Below, piece by piece: positions 36,172-45,786 of a stretch of 64,000 bases of DNA. Source of the DNA: Paraburkholderia sp. Its GTDB lineage: Bacteria; Pseudomonadota; Gammaproteobacteria; Burkholderiales; Burkholderiaceae. Where the stretch lies: NCBI RefSeq assembly GCF_004298475.1, contig NZ_SCRP01000012.1, positions 1 to 64,000 on the forward strand, given 5' to 3'. Made by a program: the position numbers and the translations under genes. The notes beneath the pieces are model-generated. The model had not been told where the DNA came from and ran no database searches. It saw nothing but the letters and a program-made list of their open reading frames with translations. The stretch's first letter is position 1. Each line of letters opens with the position of its first letter.

Positions 36172-39100
36172 ATGAAATTTACCGACATCTTCATCGAACG
36201 CCCGGTGCTCGCATCGGTGGTGAGTCTGCTGATACTCGTGCTCGGCTTGCGCTCGCTCGCGGCGCTAAAAGTTAACGAATATCCGCAAACCGAAAACGGT
36301 GTGGTGACAATCACCACCGCGTACTATGGCGCGAGCGCCGACACGATGGCCGGCTTCATCACGCAGCCGCTCGAAGCCGCGATTGCTCAGGCACAGGGCA
36401 TCGACTACATGTCGTCGACGAGCAGCACGGGCGTCTCGACGATCGTCGCGACGCTGCGCCTGAACTACGACTCCAATCGTGCGCTGACCGAGATCAACAC
36501 GCAGATCGCATCGGTGCGCAACCAGTTGCCGCCGCAGGCGCAACAGCCGGTGCTGACCGTGCAAGTGGGACAAACCACCGACACGATGTACATGGGTTTT
36601 TACAGTGACGTGCTGCCGAGCAACAACGTCACGGATTATCTGCTGCGCGTCGTGAAGCCGAAGCTCGATTCGATCCAGGGCGTGCAGACGGCGGAAATTC
36701 TCGGCGGCCGTCAATTCGCGCTGCGCGCATGGCTCGATTCGAGCAAATTGGCCGCACACAACGTGACCGCTGGCGACGTCTTCACGGCGCTTGGCAACAA
36801 CAATTATCTGGCGACGCTCGGCACGACCAAAGGCCAGATGATCAGCGTCGATCTGAATGCGGGCACCGATCTGCATTCCGTCGATGACTTCAGGAAACTC
36901 GTCGTCGCGCAGAAGAACGGCGCGATCGTGCGCCTCGAAGACGTCGCGAACGTCGTGCTCGGCGCGGACAATTACGACTTCAATGTCGCGTTCAGCGGCA
37001 AGCGATCGGTGTTCATCGGCATCAAGGTCGCGCCGGATGCGAACGTGCTCGACGTCGCGAAGCGCGTGAGAACGGTTTTCCCGGACCTGCAGAAGCAGTT
37101 CCCGACGGGCATGACGGGCGACATCGTCTACGACGCCACCGACTTCATCAACACGGCCATCGCAGAAGTGGTGAAGACCCTCGTCGAAGCGCTGCTGATC
37201 GTGACGGTCGTGATCTTCCTTTTCCTCGGCAGTTTCCGCGCGGTGATCGTGCCTGTGATTGCGATGCCGCTCTCGTTGGTCGGCACGTTCTTCGTGATGC
37301 AGGTGCTCGGCTATTCCATCAATCTGCTGACACTGCTTGCGCTCGTGCTTGCAATCGGTCTCGTCGTTGACGACGCAATTATCGTGGTCGAGAACGTCGA
37401 CCGGCATATGAAGAAAGAGGGCCGGCAGCCCCTCGAAGCCGCACTGATCGCCGCGCGCGAACTCGGCGGACCGATTCTCGCCATGACGGTCGTATTGATC
37501 GCCGTGTACGTGCCGATCGGCTTTCAAGGCGGGCTGACGGGCGCGCTGTTTACCGAGTTCGCGTTCACGCTGGCGGGCGCTGTCGCCGTGTCGGGCGTGA
37601 TTGCGCTGACGCTTTCGCCGATGTTGTGCTCGCGCTTTTTCCGCAGAGACCAGGAGTCGGGCCGCTTTGCGAGCTTCGTCGATCGGCAGTTCGAACGCGT
37701 CCATCACGGCTATCGGAATCTGTTGCATGCGATGCTCGATACGTGGCCGGTATTTATCGTCATGGGCGCGCTGCTCCTGGTCGGCACCGTGTATCTCTTC
37801 ATGACGTCGAAATCGGAGCTTGCACCGCAGGAGGATCAGGGCATCGTGCTGTCCCAGATCCAGGGGCCGCCCAATGCGACGATCCAGCAGATGCAGACCT
37901 ACGCGGACCAGGTCTTCGATATCTCGAAGCAGTTGCCCGAATACGCGCAGATGTTCCAGCTCACGGGCGAGCCGACGTTGAACCAGGGCATCGGCGGCGT
38001 GCTCTTCAAGACGTGGGACAAGCGCAAGAAGGGCGCGACGCAATTGCAGGAGGAATTGCAGCAGAAGTGGAACGGTATTGCGGGCGCACGTGTCGCCGCA
38101 TTTCAGTTTCCGCCGCTGCCGGGTGCACGAGGTTTGCCTGTGCAATTCGTCATCAGCACGACGGAGCCGTTCGAAAACCTGAATGAAGTGTCGCAAGCCG
38201 TGCTGCAAAAGGCACGGGAAAGCGGCATGTTCTTCTTCGTCGACAGCGATCTGAAGATCGACAAGCCAGAAAGCGTATTGCTCGTGGACCGCGACAAAGT
38301 CGCTTCGCTCGGCCTGACGCAGAGCGATGTCGGGCAAACGCTGGGCGCTGCGCTCGGCGGCAATTTCGTCAACTACTTTTCGATTGCAGGCCGCTCGTAC
38401 AAGGTGATTCCGCAGGTGCTGCAAACGGACCGGTTGAATCCGTCGCAAGTGCTCGACTATTACTTGCGCACGCCCAGTGGCAGCGTGATTCCGGCATCGA
38501 CGGTCACGCATCTGCAGCAGAATGTTGTGCCCGAATCGATCAATCACTTCCAGCAGCTTAATTCGGCAACGATTTCCGGCGTGCTCGCGCCGGGCATCTC
38601 GCAAGGCGAAGTGCTCGACTTCCTGCGCAAAGTCACCGCAGAAGTCGCGCCGACGGGCTACACGGCCGACTATTCGGGTTTGTCGCGGCAGTTCGTGCAG
38701 GAATCTGGCGGCTTCGTGATCACGTTGCTGTTTGCAACGATCATCGTGTTTCTCGCGCTTGCGGCTCAGTTCGAGAGCTTCCGCGATCCGGTCGTGATTC
38801 TCGTGTCGGTGCCGATGGCGTTGTTCGGTGCGCTGATCTTCATCAACCTGGGACTCACGACGCTCAATATCTATACGCAAGTGGGTCTCGTCACGCTGAT
38901 GGGCCTCATCAGCAAGCACGGCATTCTGATCGTGCAGTTCGCGAATGAGCTGCAACGCGCGGGGCGCGGCAAGCGCGAAGCACTCGAAGAAGCGGCTGGC
39001 GTGCGCTTGCGGCCGATCCTGATGACGACGGCCGCGATGGTGCTGGGCGTGGTGCCGCTCGTGATCGCGTCGGGTGCGGGCGCGGCGGGCCGTAACGCGA

Positions 39101-39225
39101 TGGGCCTCGTGATCTTTACGGGGATGTCGATCGGCACGCTATTCACGCTGTTCGTCGTGCCCGCGATGTATATGTTCCTCGCCGCGGACCATCATCGGGA
39201 CCGGGCGCAGCCGGAGACAGCCTGA
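36172..39225 (+). CDS. RND multidrug efflux permease, HAE1/MexF-like (operon 1)
   Basis: A 1017-aa proton-driven exporter with 12 membrane helices and two large periplasmic loops. The first helix follows FIERPVLASVVSLLILVLG; the proton-relay Asp pair is present in LVVDDAIIVVENVDRH; GFQGGLTGALFTEFAFTL and GLISKHGILIVQFANELQ are typical late motifs. It most resembles the MuxB/MexF/MdtB branch for organic compounds. It completes the outer membrane-adaptor-permease operon; no regulator gene is adjacent. Confidence 0.95.
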   Translation: MKFTDIFIERPVLASVVSLLILVLGLRSLAALKVNEYPQTENGVVTITTAYYGASADTMAGFITQPLEAAIAQAQGIDYMSSTSSTGVSTIVATLRLNYDSNRALTEINTQIASVRNQLPPQAQQPVLTVQVGQTTDTMYMGFYSDVLPSNNVTDYLLRVVKPKLDSIQGVQTAEILGGRQFALRAWLDSSKLAAHNVTAGDVFTALGNNNYLATLGTTKGQMISVDLNAGTDLHSVDDFRKLVVAQKNGAIVRLEDVANVVLGADNYDFNVAFSGKRSVFIGIKVAPDANVLDVAKRVRTVFPDLQKQFPTGMTGDIVYDATDFINTAIAEVVKTLVEALLIVTVVIFLFLGSFRAVIVPVIAMPLSLVGTFFVMQVLGYSINLLTLLALVLAIGLVVDDAIIVVENVDRHMKKEGRQPLEAALIAARELGGPILAMTVVLIAVYVPIGFQGGLTGALFTEFAFTLAGAVAVSGVIALTLSPMLCSRFFRRDQESGRFASFVDRQFERVHHGYRNLLHAMLDTWPVFIVMGALLLVGTVYLFMTSKSELAPQEDQGIVLSQIQGPPNATIQQMQTYADQVFDISKQLPEYAQMFQLTGEPTLNQGIGGVLFKTWDKRKKGATQLQEELQQKWNGIAGARVAAFQFPPLPGARGLPVQFVISTTEPFENLNEVSQAVLQKARESGMFFFVDSDLKIDKPESVLLVDRDKVASLGLTQSDVGQTLGAALGGNFVNYFSIAGRSYKVIPQVLQTDRLNPSQVLDYYLRTPSGSVIPASTVTHLQQNVVPESINHFQQLNSATISGVLAPGISQGEVLDFLRKVTAEVAPTGYTADYSGLSRQFVQESGGFVITLLFATIIVFLALAAQFESFRDPVVILVSVPMALFGALIFINLGLTTLNIYTQVGLVTLMGLISKHGILIVQFANELQRAGRGKREALEEAAGVRLRPILMTTAAMVLGVVPLVIASGAGAAGRNAMGLVIFTGMSIGTLFTLFVVPAMYMFLAADHHRDRAQPETA

Positions 39226-39306
39226 ACGATTGAATTACGACGCCATGCGCGAGCGCGCCAGGGGCAACGGCAGCCGTCGACCCCGGCTAATCCGTTGCGA
39301 GGTCGC

Positions 39307-39546
39307 TCATCGTTGAATCCAGTAAAGAATCGTCGAACCATGCTGTTCGATCTTCAGCACGCGGTATCCGTAGCGCTTCACATCGGCGGGAATGCTATTT
39401 ATCGACTGGGGACAGTCGCTTAGCACTTCGAGAATCTCGCCGGGCTGCAGATTCGGCATGGTTTCGAGTGTTGCGACCACAGGATAAGGGCACGGCTCGC
39501 CACTGAGGTCGAGGCGGAAGTCGGGGGTCAAGGTTTCGTCGGCCAT
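39307..39546 (-). CDS. TusA-family sulfur carrier protein
   Basis: A 79-aa protein with the TusA/SirA/YedF motif: the conserved Cys in LDLSGEPCPYPVVATLE, then GEILEVLSDCPQSINSIPADV and the closing YRVLKIEQHG. The ATG shares a base with the stop of the YeeE-like gene (TGATG), so the two are translated together. In the Tsu system a TusA-like partner (TsuB) supports thiosulfate uptake by a YeeE channel; here the pairing predicts the same. Confidence 0.88.
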   Translation of the reverse strand: MADETLTPDFRLDLSGEPCPYPVVATLETMPNLQPGEILEVLSDCPQSINSIPADVKRYGYRVLKIEQHGSTILYWIQR

Positions 39547-40766
39547 CAGATTGCGCTCCCGGGTTCGGTTTGGCGAAGGGTGCGCGTTTGCGCACGTTCG
39601 AGGAAGGTTTTTTCCCACCACAGCAACAGGGCGAACGCGATGACGAGGCCCGCATAAGTCGCGATCAGACCGCCCATCGGCCCCAGTGCATTCAACAGGT
39701 TGACCGGAGGATAGTCGAGCACCAGCACCGGAGCGACGCGATCCCAAAGCGCCGCAATCAGCGTTCCGCCCAAAATATTGCCGACGCCGACCCACCAGTA
39801 ATGCACCTGGCCTTCCATCGCGCGATACATCCAGCCCGTTTCGCAACCGCCTGCAACCACGATGCCGAAGCCGAACATCACGCCGCCGATGATGGCATTC
39901 GGACCGGCCCAGAAGATATTCGGCACGACGCCGAGTTGGACATAACTGAAGACCCCGATGGCACTGGCGGCCATGCCGAGCACGATGGTGCGCGCCGTGG
40001 TTGTGCGTCCTGTGATCCACATGTCGCGAAACGCCGACGTGAAGCAGATTTGTGCGCGCTCGATCAGCACGCCGAATGCGATGCCAAACGCGGCGGCAAG
40101 ACCGAGTTTCTCTGCGCCGAAGGCAAGGGCGAGCGAGGCGGCAAGCGCGGCGGCGAATACGGCGACGCCGATGCGGAATTGCCAACGCGGTTGTCTGGCG
40201 GGAAGGGCCGATTTCTGGCCAGCCGCCACGCGTTCAAGACGGGGTTCGGCCTTCAGAACTCGCAGCAGCGCTACGCGTGTGCCGAAATACGAGCCGACGA
40301 TAGTGGACAGCGCAAACAACCATGCATGCAGCGAGAATTGCGGAATGCCCGTGAAAAAGGCCGCGAGATTGCATCCCATCGCGAGCCGCGCGCCGAATCC
40401 GGCTATCGCGCCGCCAACGAGCGCCTGGACGATGCGGTGTTGCCTGCGCGGAAAACGGAGCTTGACATTGTTGGCCCACAGCGCGGCGGACAGGCTGCCT
40501 GCGAACATGCCGAGCACCATGACGCCGTCGATGCGCGTCCACGGCGCACCGTGCAGCCCGATGATCTTGAAGTAGCTCCAATGCTCGGGATGCAGGCCGA
40601 ATGCCTGAAGTACATGACCGCCCCAGCGCGTAAATTCGCCGGTTACAGCCCAGAAGGTGCCCGTAATGCCGAAGTAGAACGCAGAGAGCACGCCGGCTGC
40701 AATGATCGAGGGGAGTGGCGCCCAAAACCGGATCAAATAATCTTGCTGAATGCGGCGCCATGTCAT
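39546..40766 (-). CDS. YeeE/YedE-family thiosulfate/sulfur import membrane protein
   Basis: A 406-aa protein of about 9-12 helices, twice the repeated YeeE/YedE unit. The functional cysteines typical of the family are seen in GARLAMGCNLAAFFTG, ERAQICFTSAFRDMW and VVAGGCETGWMYRA. The nearest names are TsuA (thiosulfate transporter) and YedE (selenium metabolism membrane protein). Its coupling with a TusA-like gene fits both. The start has TGGAG eight bases ahead. It is divergent from the AraC regulator across 217 bases. Confidence 0.9.
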   Translation of the reverse strand: MTWRRIQQDYLIRFWAPLPSIIAAGVLSAFYFGITGTFWAVTGEFTRWGGHVLQAFGLHPEHWSYFKIIGLHGAPWTRIDGVMVLGMFAGSLSAALWANNVKLRFPRRQHRIVQALVGGAIAGFGARLAMGCNLAAFFTGIPQFSLHAWLFALSTIVGSYFGTRVALLRVLKAEPRLERVAAGQKSALPARQPRWQFRIGVAVFAAALAASLALAFGAEKLGLAAAFGIAFGVLIERAQICFTSAFRDMWITGRTTTARTIVLGMAASAIGVFSYVQLGVVPNIFWAGPNAIIGGVMFGFGIVVAGGCETGWMYRAMEGQVHYWWVGVGNILGGTLIAALWDRVAPVLVLDYPPVNLLNALGPMGGLIATYAGLVIAFALLLWWEKTFLERAQTRTLRQTEPGSAI

Positions 40767-40983
40767 GATGTGGACTCCAGAAAAGGTAAGCGACTTCGCA
40801 AACGGTGGTCATGTTGCCAGCTATTTTTTTTGAAAATATCGAGACTGCCTTTACCTTGCACTTCTGTGTAGCGAAAACGCGAATAATCGCCTGGCATTGC
40901 GTTATGCGTGTCGAGGGGCGGCGGCCGTTCTAGAATGTCGCATTCGTGCACCGACGGCCCACGCCATTACCTGAAAACCCCGC

Positions 40984-41988
40984 ATGCAAGCGCCGAGCGC
41001 AACTGTTCCCATCTCTCTCGTCAATGGCTTTCTCGCGTCTGCGGGGGCGAAGGCCGAGGTGAGTCACCGCTATCTGATGCAGGCCGGTGTGGCGCCCGAG
41101 CTGCTGCACGAACCCGGCGCACGCGTCACCGAAGAGCAGTTTTCCGCGCTCTATCAGGCGCTGGCCATCGAACTCGACGATGAGATGCCCGGCGTTTTCA
41201 GCCGGCCGTTTCGCAGCGGCACGCTGAAGTTTCTTTGTTTGAGCCTGCTCGATGCGCGCAACCTCGAAACGGCGCTGCACCGTTTTGGCCAGTTTTTCCA
41301 TATCGTGCTCGACGATTTCCGGCTCGAATCGCGCCGCAGCGGCCCGGTGGCGCAGGTCGAACTGTGTCCGCATCCCGCTTACGGGCCAATCGGCCCGCTC
41401 GGGCAGGAATTGATGCTCAAGCTCGCGCACGGTGTCTCGTCGTGGCTGATCGGGCAGAAGATTCCGCTGTTGCAGGTCGAATTCGCGTGCCCGCAGCCGC
41501 CGCACGCGCTCGATCACCGTTACTTCTTTTCAGGGCCCGTGCGCTTTGGTTGTGAATCCACGCTCATGCGTTTCGGTGCGGCGTATCTCGACATGCCGAT
41601 CCGCCAGAGCAAGCGCAACCTGCGCAACTTTCTCGCACGCTCGCCCGGCGACTGGATTTTCGAATCGTTCAGCGAACAGCGTGTCGGGCACCGCGTCCGC
41701 CAGTATCTTGCAGGAACGCTGCCCGATTTGCCGACCATCGAGCAAGCGGCGCAAAACCTGCATTGTTCGGTCCGCACGCTTTGCCGGCGCCTCGCTGCCG
41801 AAGACACATCCTTTCAGTCACTCAAGGACGATCTGCGCCGCGATATTGCCATCCTGCGTCTCACCGAAACGCAGGACACGATTGCGGCCATCGCGGGCGA
41901 CATCGGCTTTGACGATCCCAGCGCCTTTCATCGCGCATTCCGCCACTGGACCGGCAGCACGCCTGGCACGTACCGCGTGCGCGGTTGA
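40984..41988 (+). CDS. AraC-family regulator, paralogue of the 25.6 kb regulator
   Basis: A 334-aa regulator with the same Arabinose_bd plus AraC architecture as the protein at 25634 (ELDDEMPGVFSRPFRSGTLKF, SPGDWIFES, LRRDIAILRLTETQDTIAAIA). It is followed after ~190 bases by an acyl-CoA dehydrogenase in the same direction, so it may control fatty-acid or acyl-CoA use. The ATG is preceded by no strong ribosome site. It is divergent from the sulfur-import pair. Confidence 0.9.
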   Translation: MQAPSATVPISLVNGFLASAGAKAEVSHRYLMQAGVAPELLHEPGARVTEEQFSALYQALAIELDDEMPGVFSRPFRSGTLKFLCLSLLDARNLETALHRFGQFFHIVLDDFRLESRRSGPVAQVELCPHPAYGPIGPLGQELMLKLAHGVSSWLIGQKIPLLQVEFACPQPPHALDHRYFFSGPVRFGCESTLMRFGAAYLDMPIRQSKRNLRNFLARSPGDWIFESFSEQRVGHRVRQYLAGTLPDLPTIEQAAQNLHCSVRTLCRRLAAEDTSFQSLKDDLRRDIAILRLTETQDTIAAIAGDIGFDDPSAFHRAFRHWTGSTPGTYRVRG

Positions 41989-42178
41989 CGGCAACGCCCC
42001 TGCATAGGGACGCGCACGGCACGATGTGGCCAGATTTGTCACCAGGTGGTCCGGTTTGGACAGTCCGTGCGCGTGCCTTTGGCGCTACGATCTGCCGAAA
42101 CCCGAGTGTGCCCCGCCGCTTTGCCGGCCTGCGGGCGCCGCGTGTTTCCTCATTTACCGCGTCACTGGAAGGACCATC

Positions 42179-43969
42179 ATGAGCTATACCGCCCCCGTCA
42201 AGGACATGCTGTTCGTGCTGAAGGAACTGGCCGGCATGGACACCGTCGCCGCTTTGCCCGGTTTCGAGGATGCGAACCTCGACACCGCGCAGGCCGTGCT
42301 AGACGAAGCCGCGAAGCTCTGCGGCGAAGTCCTCGCGCCGCTGAACGTGACGGGCGACCGCGCCCCGAGCAGCTGGCACGACGGCGAAGTGACCTCGACG
42401 GCGGGTTTCAGGGAGGCGTTCCGCCAGTTCGTCGAGGGCGGCTGGCAAGGTTTGCAGCATCCGTCCGAATACGGCGGCCAGGCGCTGCCCAAGTTGATCG
42501 CCACGCCGTGCATCGAAATGCTGAATGCGGCAAACCTTTCGTTCGCGCTGTGTCCGCTCCTGACCGATGGCGCAATCGAAGCGCTGCTCACGGCGGGCAC
42601 AGACGATCAAAAAGCGCGCTATGTGCCGAAGCTGATTTCGGGTGAATGGACCGGCACGATGAATCTCACGGAGCCGCAGGCAGGCTCCGATCTCGCGCTC
42701 GTGCGCTCGCGCGCCGAACCGCAGGCGGACGGTTCGTACCGGATCTTCGGCACGAAGATCTTCATCACGTGGGGCGAGCACGACATGGCGGAGAACATCG
42801 TGCATCTCGTGCTGGCCCGTACGCCCGACGCACCGGCTGGCGTGAAAGGCATTTCGCTCTTCATCGTGCCGAAATTCCTCGTGAATGAAGACGGCAGCCT
42901 CGGCGCACGCAACGACGTGCGCTGCGTTTCGATCGAACACAAGCTCGGCATCAAGGCGAGTCCCACGGCGGTTTTGCAGTACGGCGACGACGGCGGCGCA
43001 GTGGGCTATCTGATCGGTGAGGCGAACCGCGGCCTCGAATACATGTTCATCATGATGAACGCGGCGCGCTTCGGCGTGGGCATGCAGGGCATCGGCGTCG
43101 CGGAGAGTGCCTGCCAGAAGGCTGTTGCGTATGCAAAGGAACGCGTGCAGAGCCGCCCCGTCGACGGATCGGCGGCGCAGGCCGTGTCGATCATTCACCA
43201 TCCCGACGTGCGTCGCATGCTCGCGACGATGCGCGCGCTGACCGAAGGTGCGCGCGCGCTGGCGTATGTGGCCGCCGCGCACAGCGACCACGCGCACCGG
43301 CATCCCGACGCAGCAGAGCGCGAGCGTCATCAGGCGATTTACGAGTATCTCGTGCCGATCGTGAAAGGCTGGAGCACGGAGATGGTCAACGACGTGGCGA
43401 GCCTCGGCGTGCAGGTGCACGGCGGCATGGGCTTTATCGAAGAGACGGGCGCCGCGCAGTTCTATCGCGATGCGCGGATTCTCGCGATTTACGAGGGGAC
43501 CACGGCTATTCAGGCCAATGACCTGGTCGGACGCAAGACCGTGCGTGACGGCGGCGCAGTTGCGCGTGCGGTGCTCGCCGAAATTGCGGAGACGATCGAA
43601 GCGCTCGCTCAGGCGGATGGCACGGCTGCGGCGTCGATGGGCGCGCAGTTGAAGCAGGGCGCACAGGCGCTTGGCGATGTGGTTGAGTTCGTCGTTGCGA
43701 ATACGAAGCGCGATCCGAATGCGGTGTTCATGGGCAGCGTGCCTTATCTGAAGCTGGCGGGCATCGTGCTGTGCGGCTGGCAGATGGCGCGCGCGCTGCT
43801 TGCATCGACGCGCTGCCACGCAGACGATCCGTCGTTCCATGGTGCGAAGATCGCTGTGGCGCAGTTCTACGCAGAGCACATTCTCCCGATGGCGAGCAGC
43901 ACCGCGGTGTCGATTCTCAGCGGGCGCGGCAGCCAGAGCGTGCTCGCAATGAGCGAAGATCAGTTCTGA
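42179..43969 (+). CDS. Acyl-CoA dehydrogenase (FadE/DmdC-like)
   Basis: A 596-aa FAD enzyme that dehydrogenates acyl-CoA at C2-C3. The N-terminal ACAD helices are followed by the flavin-contact motif LTEPQAGSDLALVRSRA. The catalytic region lies near GFIEETGAAQFYRDARILAIYEGTTAIQA, where the base is usually a Glu in YEGT. A C-terminal extra domain of ~130 residues is typical of the DmdC/long-chain subgroup. The start MSYTAPVKDMLF is the family start; an upstream frame to 42026 is not. A terminator follows. The AraC gene upstream is the likely regulator. Confidence 0.94.
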   Translation: MSYTAPVKDMLFVLKELAGMDTVAALPGFEDANLDTAQAVLDEAAKLCGEVLAPLNVTGDRAPSSWHDGEVTSTAGFREAFRQFVEGGWQGLQHPSEYGGQALPKLIATPCIEMLNAANLSFALCPLLTDGAIEALLTAGTDDQKARYVPKLISGEWTGTMNLTEPQAGSDLALVRSRAEPQADGSYRIFGTKIFITWGEHDMAENIVHLVLARTPDAPAGVKGISLFIVPKFLVNEDGSLGARNDVRCVSIEHKLGIKASPTAVLQYGDDGGAVGYLIGEANRGLEYMFIMMNAARFGVGMQGIGVAESACQKAVAYAKERVQSRPVDGSAAQAVSIIHHPDVRRMLATMRALTEGARALAYVAAAHSDHAHRHPDAAERERHQAIYEYLVPIVKGWSTEMVNDVASLGVQVHGGMGFIEETGAAQFYRDARILAIYEGTTAIQANDLVGRKTVRDGGAVARAVLAEIAETIEALAQADGTAAASMGAQLKQGAQALGDVVEFVVANTKRDPNAVFMGSVPYLKLAGIVLCGWQMARALLASTRCHADDPSFHGAKIAVAQFYAEHILPMASSTAVSILSGRGSQSVLAMSEDQF

Positions 43970-43985
43970 ACTGAAGCGGTGTAAA

Positions 43986-44014
43986 GCACGCCTCGCGTTT
44001 GCGAGGCGTGTGCT
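43986..44014 (+). terminator. Terminator after the acyl-CoA dehydrogenase gene
   Basis: ACGCCTCGC (43988-43996) pairs perfectly with GCGAGGCGT (44001-44009), extended by AGC/GCT at the base with a bulge. Only a short T-run follows (GTTTA), so it may act in combination with Rho. Confidence 0.65.
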
Positions 44015-44064
44015 GTTTACGCGGCTTGCAGTTAGCTCGCAGTTACCTTGGAGTGAGTTTGTAG

Positions 44065-44571
44065 TTAATTGCCGATAACGATCCGTTGATACATACCGGC
44101 TTCGTAATGGCCCGGCACATAACACGCGAACAGGACGTTACGCGTATGGAGCGGATCGAAGCGCCAGACCAACGTTTTGGTTTCGCCAGGCTGAAGGCTG
44201 ACGACGTTCGGATCTGAGTGCCCCATGCCGGCCATGCCGGGCATCGCCGCCATCTGCTTCATTTCGTTGATATGTTCGCGCCGGAATGCGTCATCGCCGA
44301 TCGCGAATTCATGCGGCACCTGGCCCACGTTCTTGACGACGAACTTCACCACGTCGCCGCGCCGGATTTCCATGGAATCGAAATTGAGCCGCATTTGATC
44401 ATTGGCCTCGACGTGGATCGTCTTCGTCACGTCGGCTTCCTGGGCCGGACGGCCAAACGCAAACGCATGATGCGCATGTTCCATATGCATCGCCGGCATC
44501 TGGGCAAATGTCGTGCTGGCCTGGAAAAGCGCTGCGGCCAGCATGACCATGGAAAGGGATTTCATCTTCAT
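44065..44571 (-). CDS. Exported cupredoxin (plastocyanin/azurin-like copper protein)
   Basis: A 168-aa protein with a signal peptide (LSMVMLAAALFQASTTFAQ) and a type-1 copper fold. The copper ligands are visible as His in VPHEFAIG, then Cys, His and Met in FACYVPGHYEAGMYQRIV. A Met/His-rich stretch (MPAMHMEHAHHAFAF) right after the signal could add copper binding, as does MKQMAAMPGMAGMGHS. The start has AAGGAA at good spacing. It is downstream of a DUF411 gene and a Cys-rich protein gene, all on minus, suggesting a periplasmic copper-handling operon. Confidence 0.88.
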   Translation of the reverse strand: MKMKSLSMVMLAAALFQASTTFAQMPAMHMEHAHHAFAFGRPAQEADVTKTIHVEANDQMRLNFDSMEIRRGDVVKFVVKNVGQVPHEFAIGDDAFRREHINEMKQMAAMPGMAGMGHSDPNVVSLQPGETKTLVWRFDPLHTRNVLFACYVPGHYEAGMYQRIVIGN

Positions 44572-44673
44572 TGCTGTATTCCTTGCAAACGTGCCGCAAC
44601 CTGCGCTGCGGCCAGGCGAGGGCGCGCCACCGCTCGGGTTTGGGCGCCCGCTCATGCCGTTCATCGGCGCCGA

Positions 44674-45111
44674 TCAGAAGCGGCCATACAGCACGCCTGT
44701 GCGCCCGTCCGCAGTCAACTCATAGACGTCGAGCGTGCCCGGTTGGTACGTGCCCATACCGGGCGCGTGCTGCGGCATGCCCGGAATGGACAGTCCGAGG
44801 ATAGGGGGTTTTTCGGCTAGCAGGCGCTTGATGGCCGCCACGGGTACATGACCCTCGATGACGTAGTTGCCGATCTTGACGGTATGGCAACTGGCCATTT
44901 CGGGCGTAACGTGAAACTGCTTTTCAACGCGCGACATGTCGTCAGTGTTGATCGCCGTGACGGCGAAACCGTTTTGCTTGAGGTAGCTGACGTAGTCTTC
45001 GCAGCAACCACAGGTCGGGCTTTTATAAACGATCGCCGGAATGGCGGCCAGGGTGGACATGCTGAGCACCGCCAGCAGGGCGGCAACGAGAGAATGGCGG
45101 AATTTGGGCAT
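44674..45111 (-). CDS. DUF411 family periplasmic metal-binding protein
   Basis: A 145-aa exported protein. A signal peptide (VAALLAVLSMSTLAA) is followed by the family's CGCC motif (YKSPTCGCCEDYVSYL), a conserved Cys in EMASCHTVKIGNYVIEGHVP, and PPILGLSIPGMP near the end. DUF411 proteins are found in copper and silver resistance clusters. The ATG follows GGAGGGG. It lies 102 bases before the cupredoxin gene. Confidence 0.9.
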   Translation of the reverse strand: MPKFRHSLVAALLAVLSMSTLAAIPAIVYKSPTCGCCEDYVSYLKQNGFAVTAINTDDMSRVEKQFHVTPEMASCHTVKIGNYVIEGHVPVAAIKRLLAEKPPILGLSIPGMPQHAPGMGTYQPGTLDVYELTADGRTGVLYGRF

Positions 45112-45191
45112 GATGGCCCCTCCAGCGTGATGGATGTGTCGTCATCGATCCTGGCGTGCGCGAACACGCCGGGACAGCGGGTGCAGTGGAC

Positions 45192-45542
45192 TCAAACCGG
45201 CACCGGGGGACGATGGGGCGGGGGGAAGGTGATACCGGTCAGGAGCGCGGGATGTGTCGAAACCCAGGTACTGGAACGCGGTGCAGCCGCAAAGCGCGCG
45301 GCGACCATGGCAGGAACCAGCGGGCCGCAAACCGGACAGCAGGACGGTACGCTGCAGGCATTCTTGTGTTGCACGCAGGATTTAACGGGCTGCGCCGTTG
45401 CGGCGGAAACGGCGACGTGGTCGCACGCACTGATCGCCATGCCGTGGGTGGCGGCGGCCGGCATGATCGCCGCCGTTGCCCAACCGTTCAGGGCGGGCAG
45501 CAGAAACACGATCAGAAGAATGAAGCGGCGCAGACCTTTCAT
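45192..45542 (-). CDS. Exported Cys-rich protein of the copper cluster
   Basis: A 116-aa protein with a hydrophobic N-terminal signal (FILLIVFLLPALNGWATAA). It has seven cysteines, several clustered in SCVQHKNACSVPSCCPVCGP. It ends in a Pro-rich tail (PPPHRPPVPV). The layout resembles the DUF2946 small proteins that precede copper/TonB genes, though I cannot assign it firmly. It is the first gene of the three-gene minus-strand set at 44.0-45.5 kb; a metal-sensing or metal-trapping role is inferred from content and context. Confidence 0.7.
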   Translation of the reverse strand: MKGLRRFILLIVFLLPALNGWATAAIMPAAATHGMAISACDHVAVSAATAQPVKSCVQHKNACSVPSCCPVCGPLVPAMVAARFAAAPRSSTWVSTHPALLTGITFPPPHRPPVPV

Positions 45543-45786
45543 GGCTTTGGGGTGTTGCGTGCGTGAACGGCGAAAAGATGGCCGGACGATTCACGCATGA
45601 TAGGCGTCAATTGCGAGCGGTGGGGCTTGAAGGATGGATCACGTCGACTAGAACTGCGCTTATTGCCGCGCTTGTTACCGCGCTTGTTACCGCGCTTACT
45701 GCGCGCGGCAGCGTTCGCTCACGAACCGGACGAATCCATCATCGGCCATACTGTGTCGACGTAACGTTGCTGGAGTTCACGCCATC

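Noticed and set aside
36265-38955. An 896-codon frame antisense to the RND permease
   Set aside because: Same antisense artefact; composition is Arg/His/Asp-rich and not protein-like.
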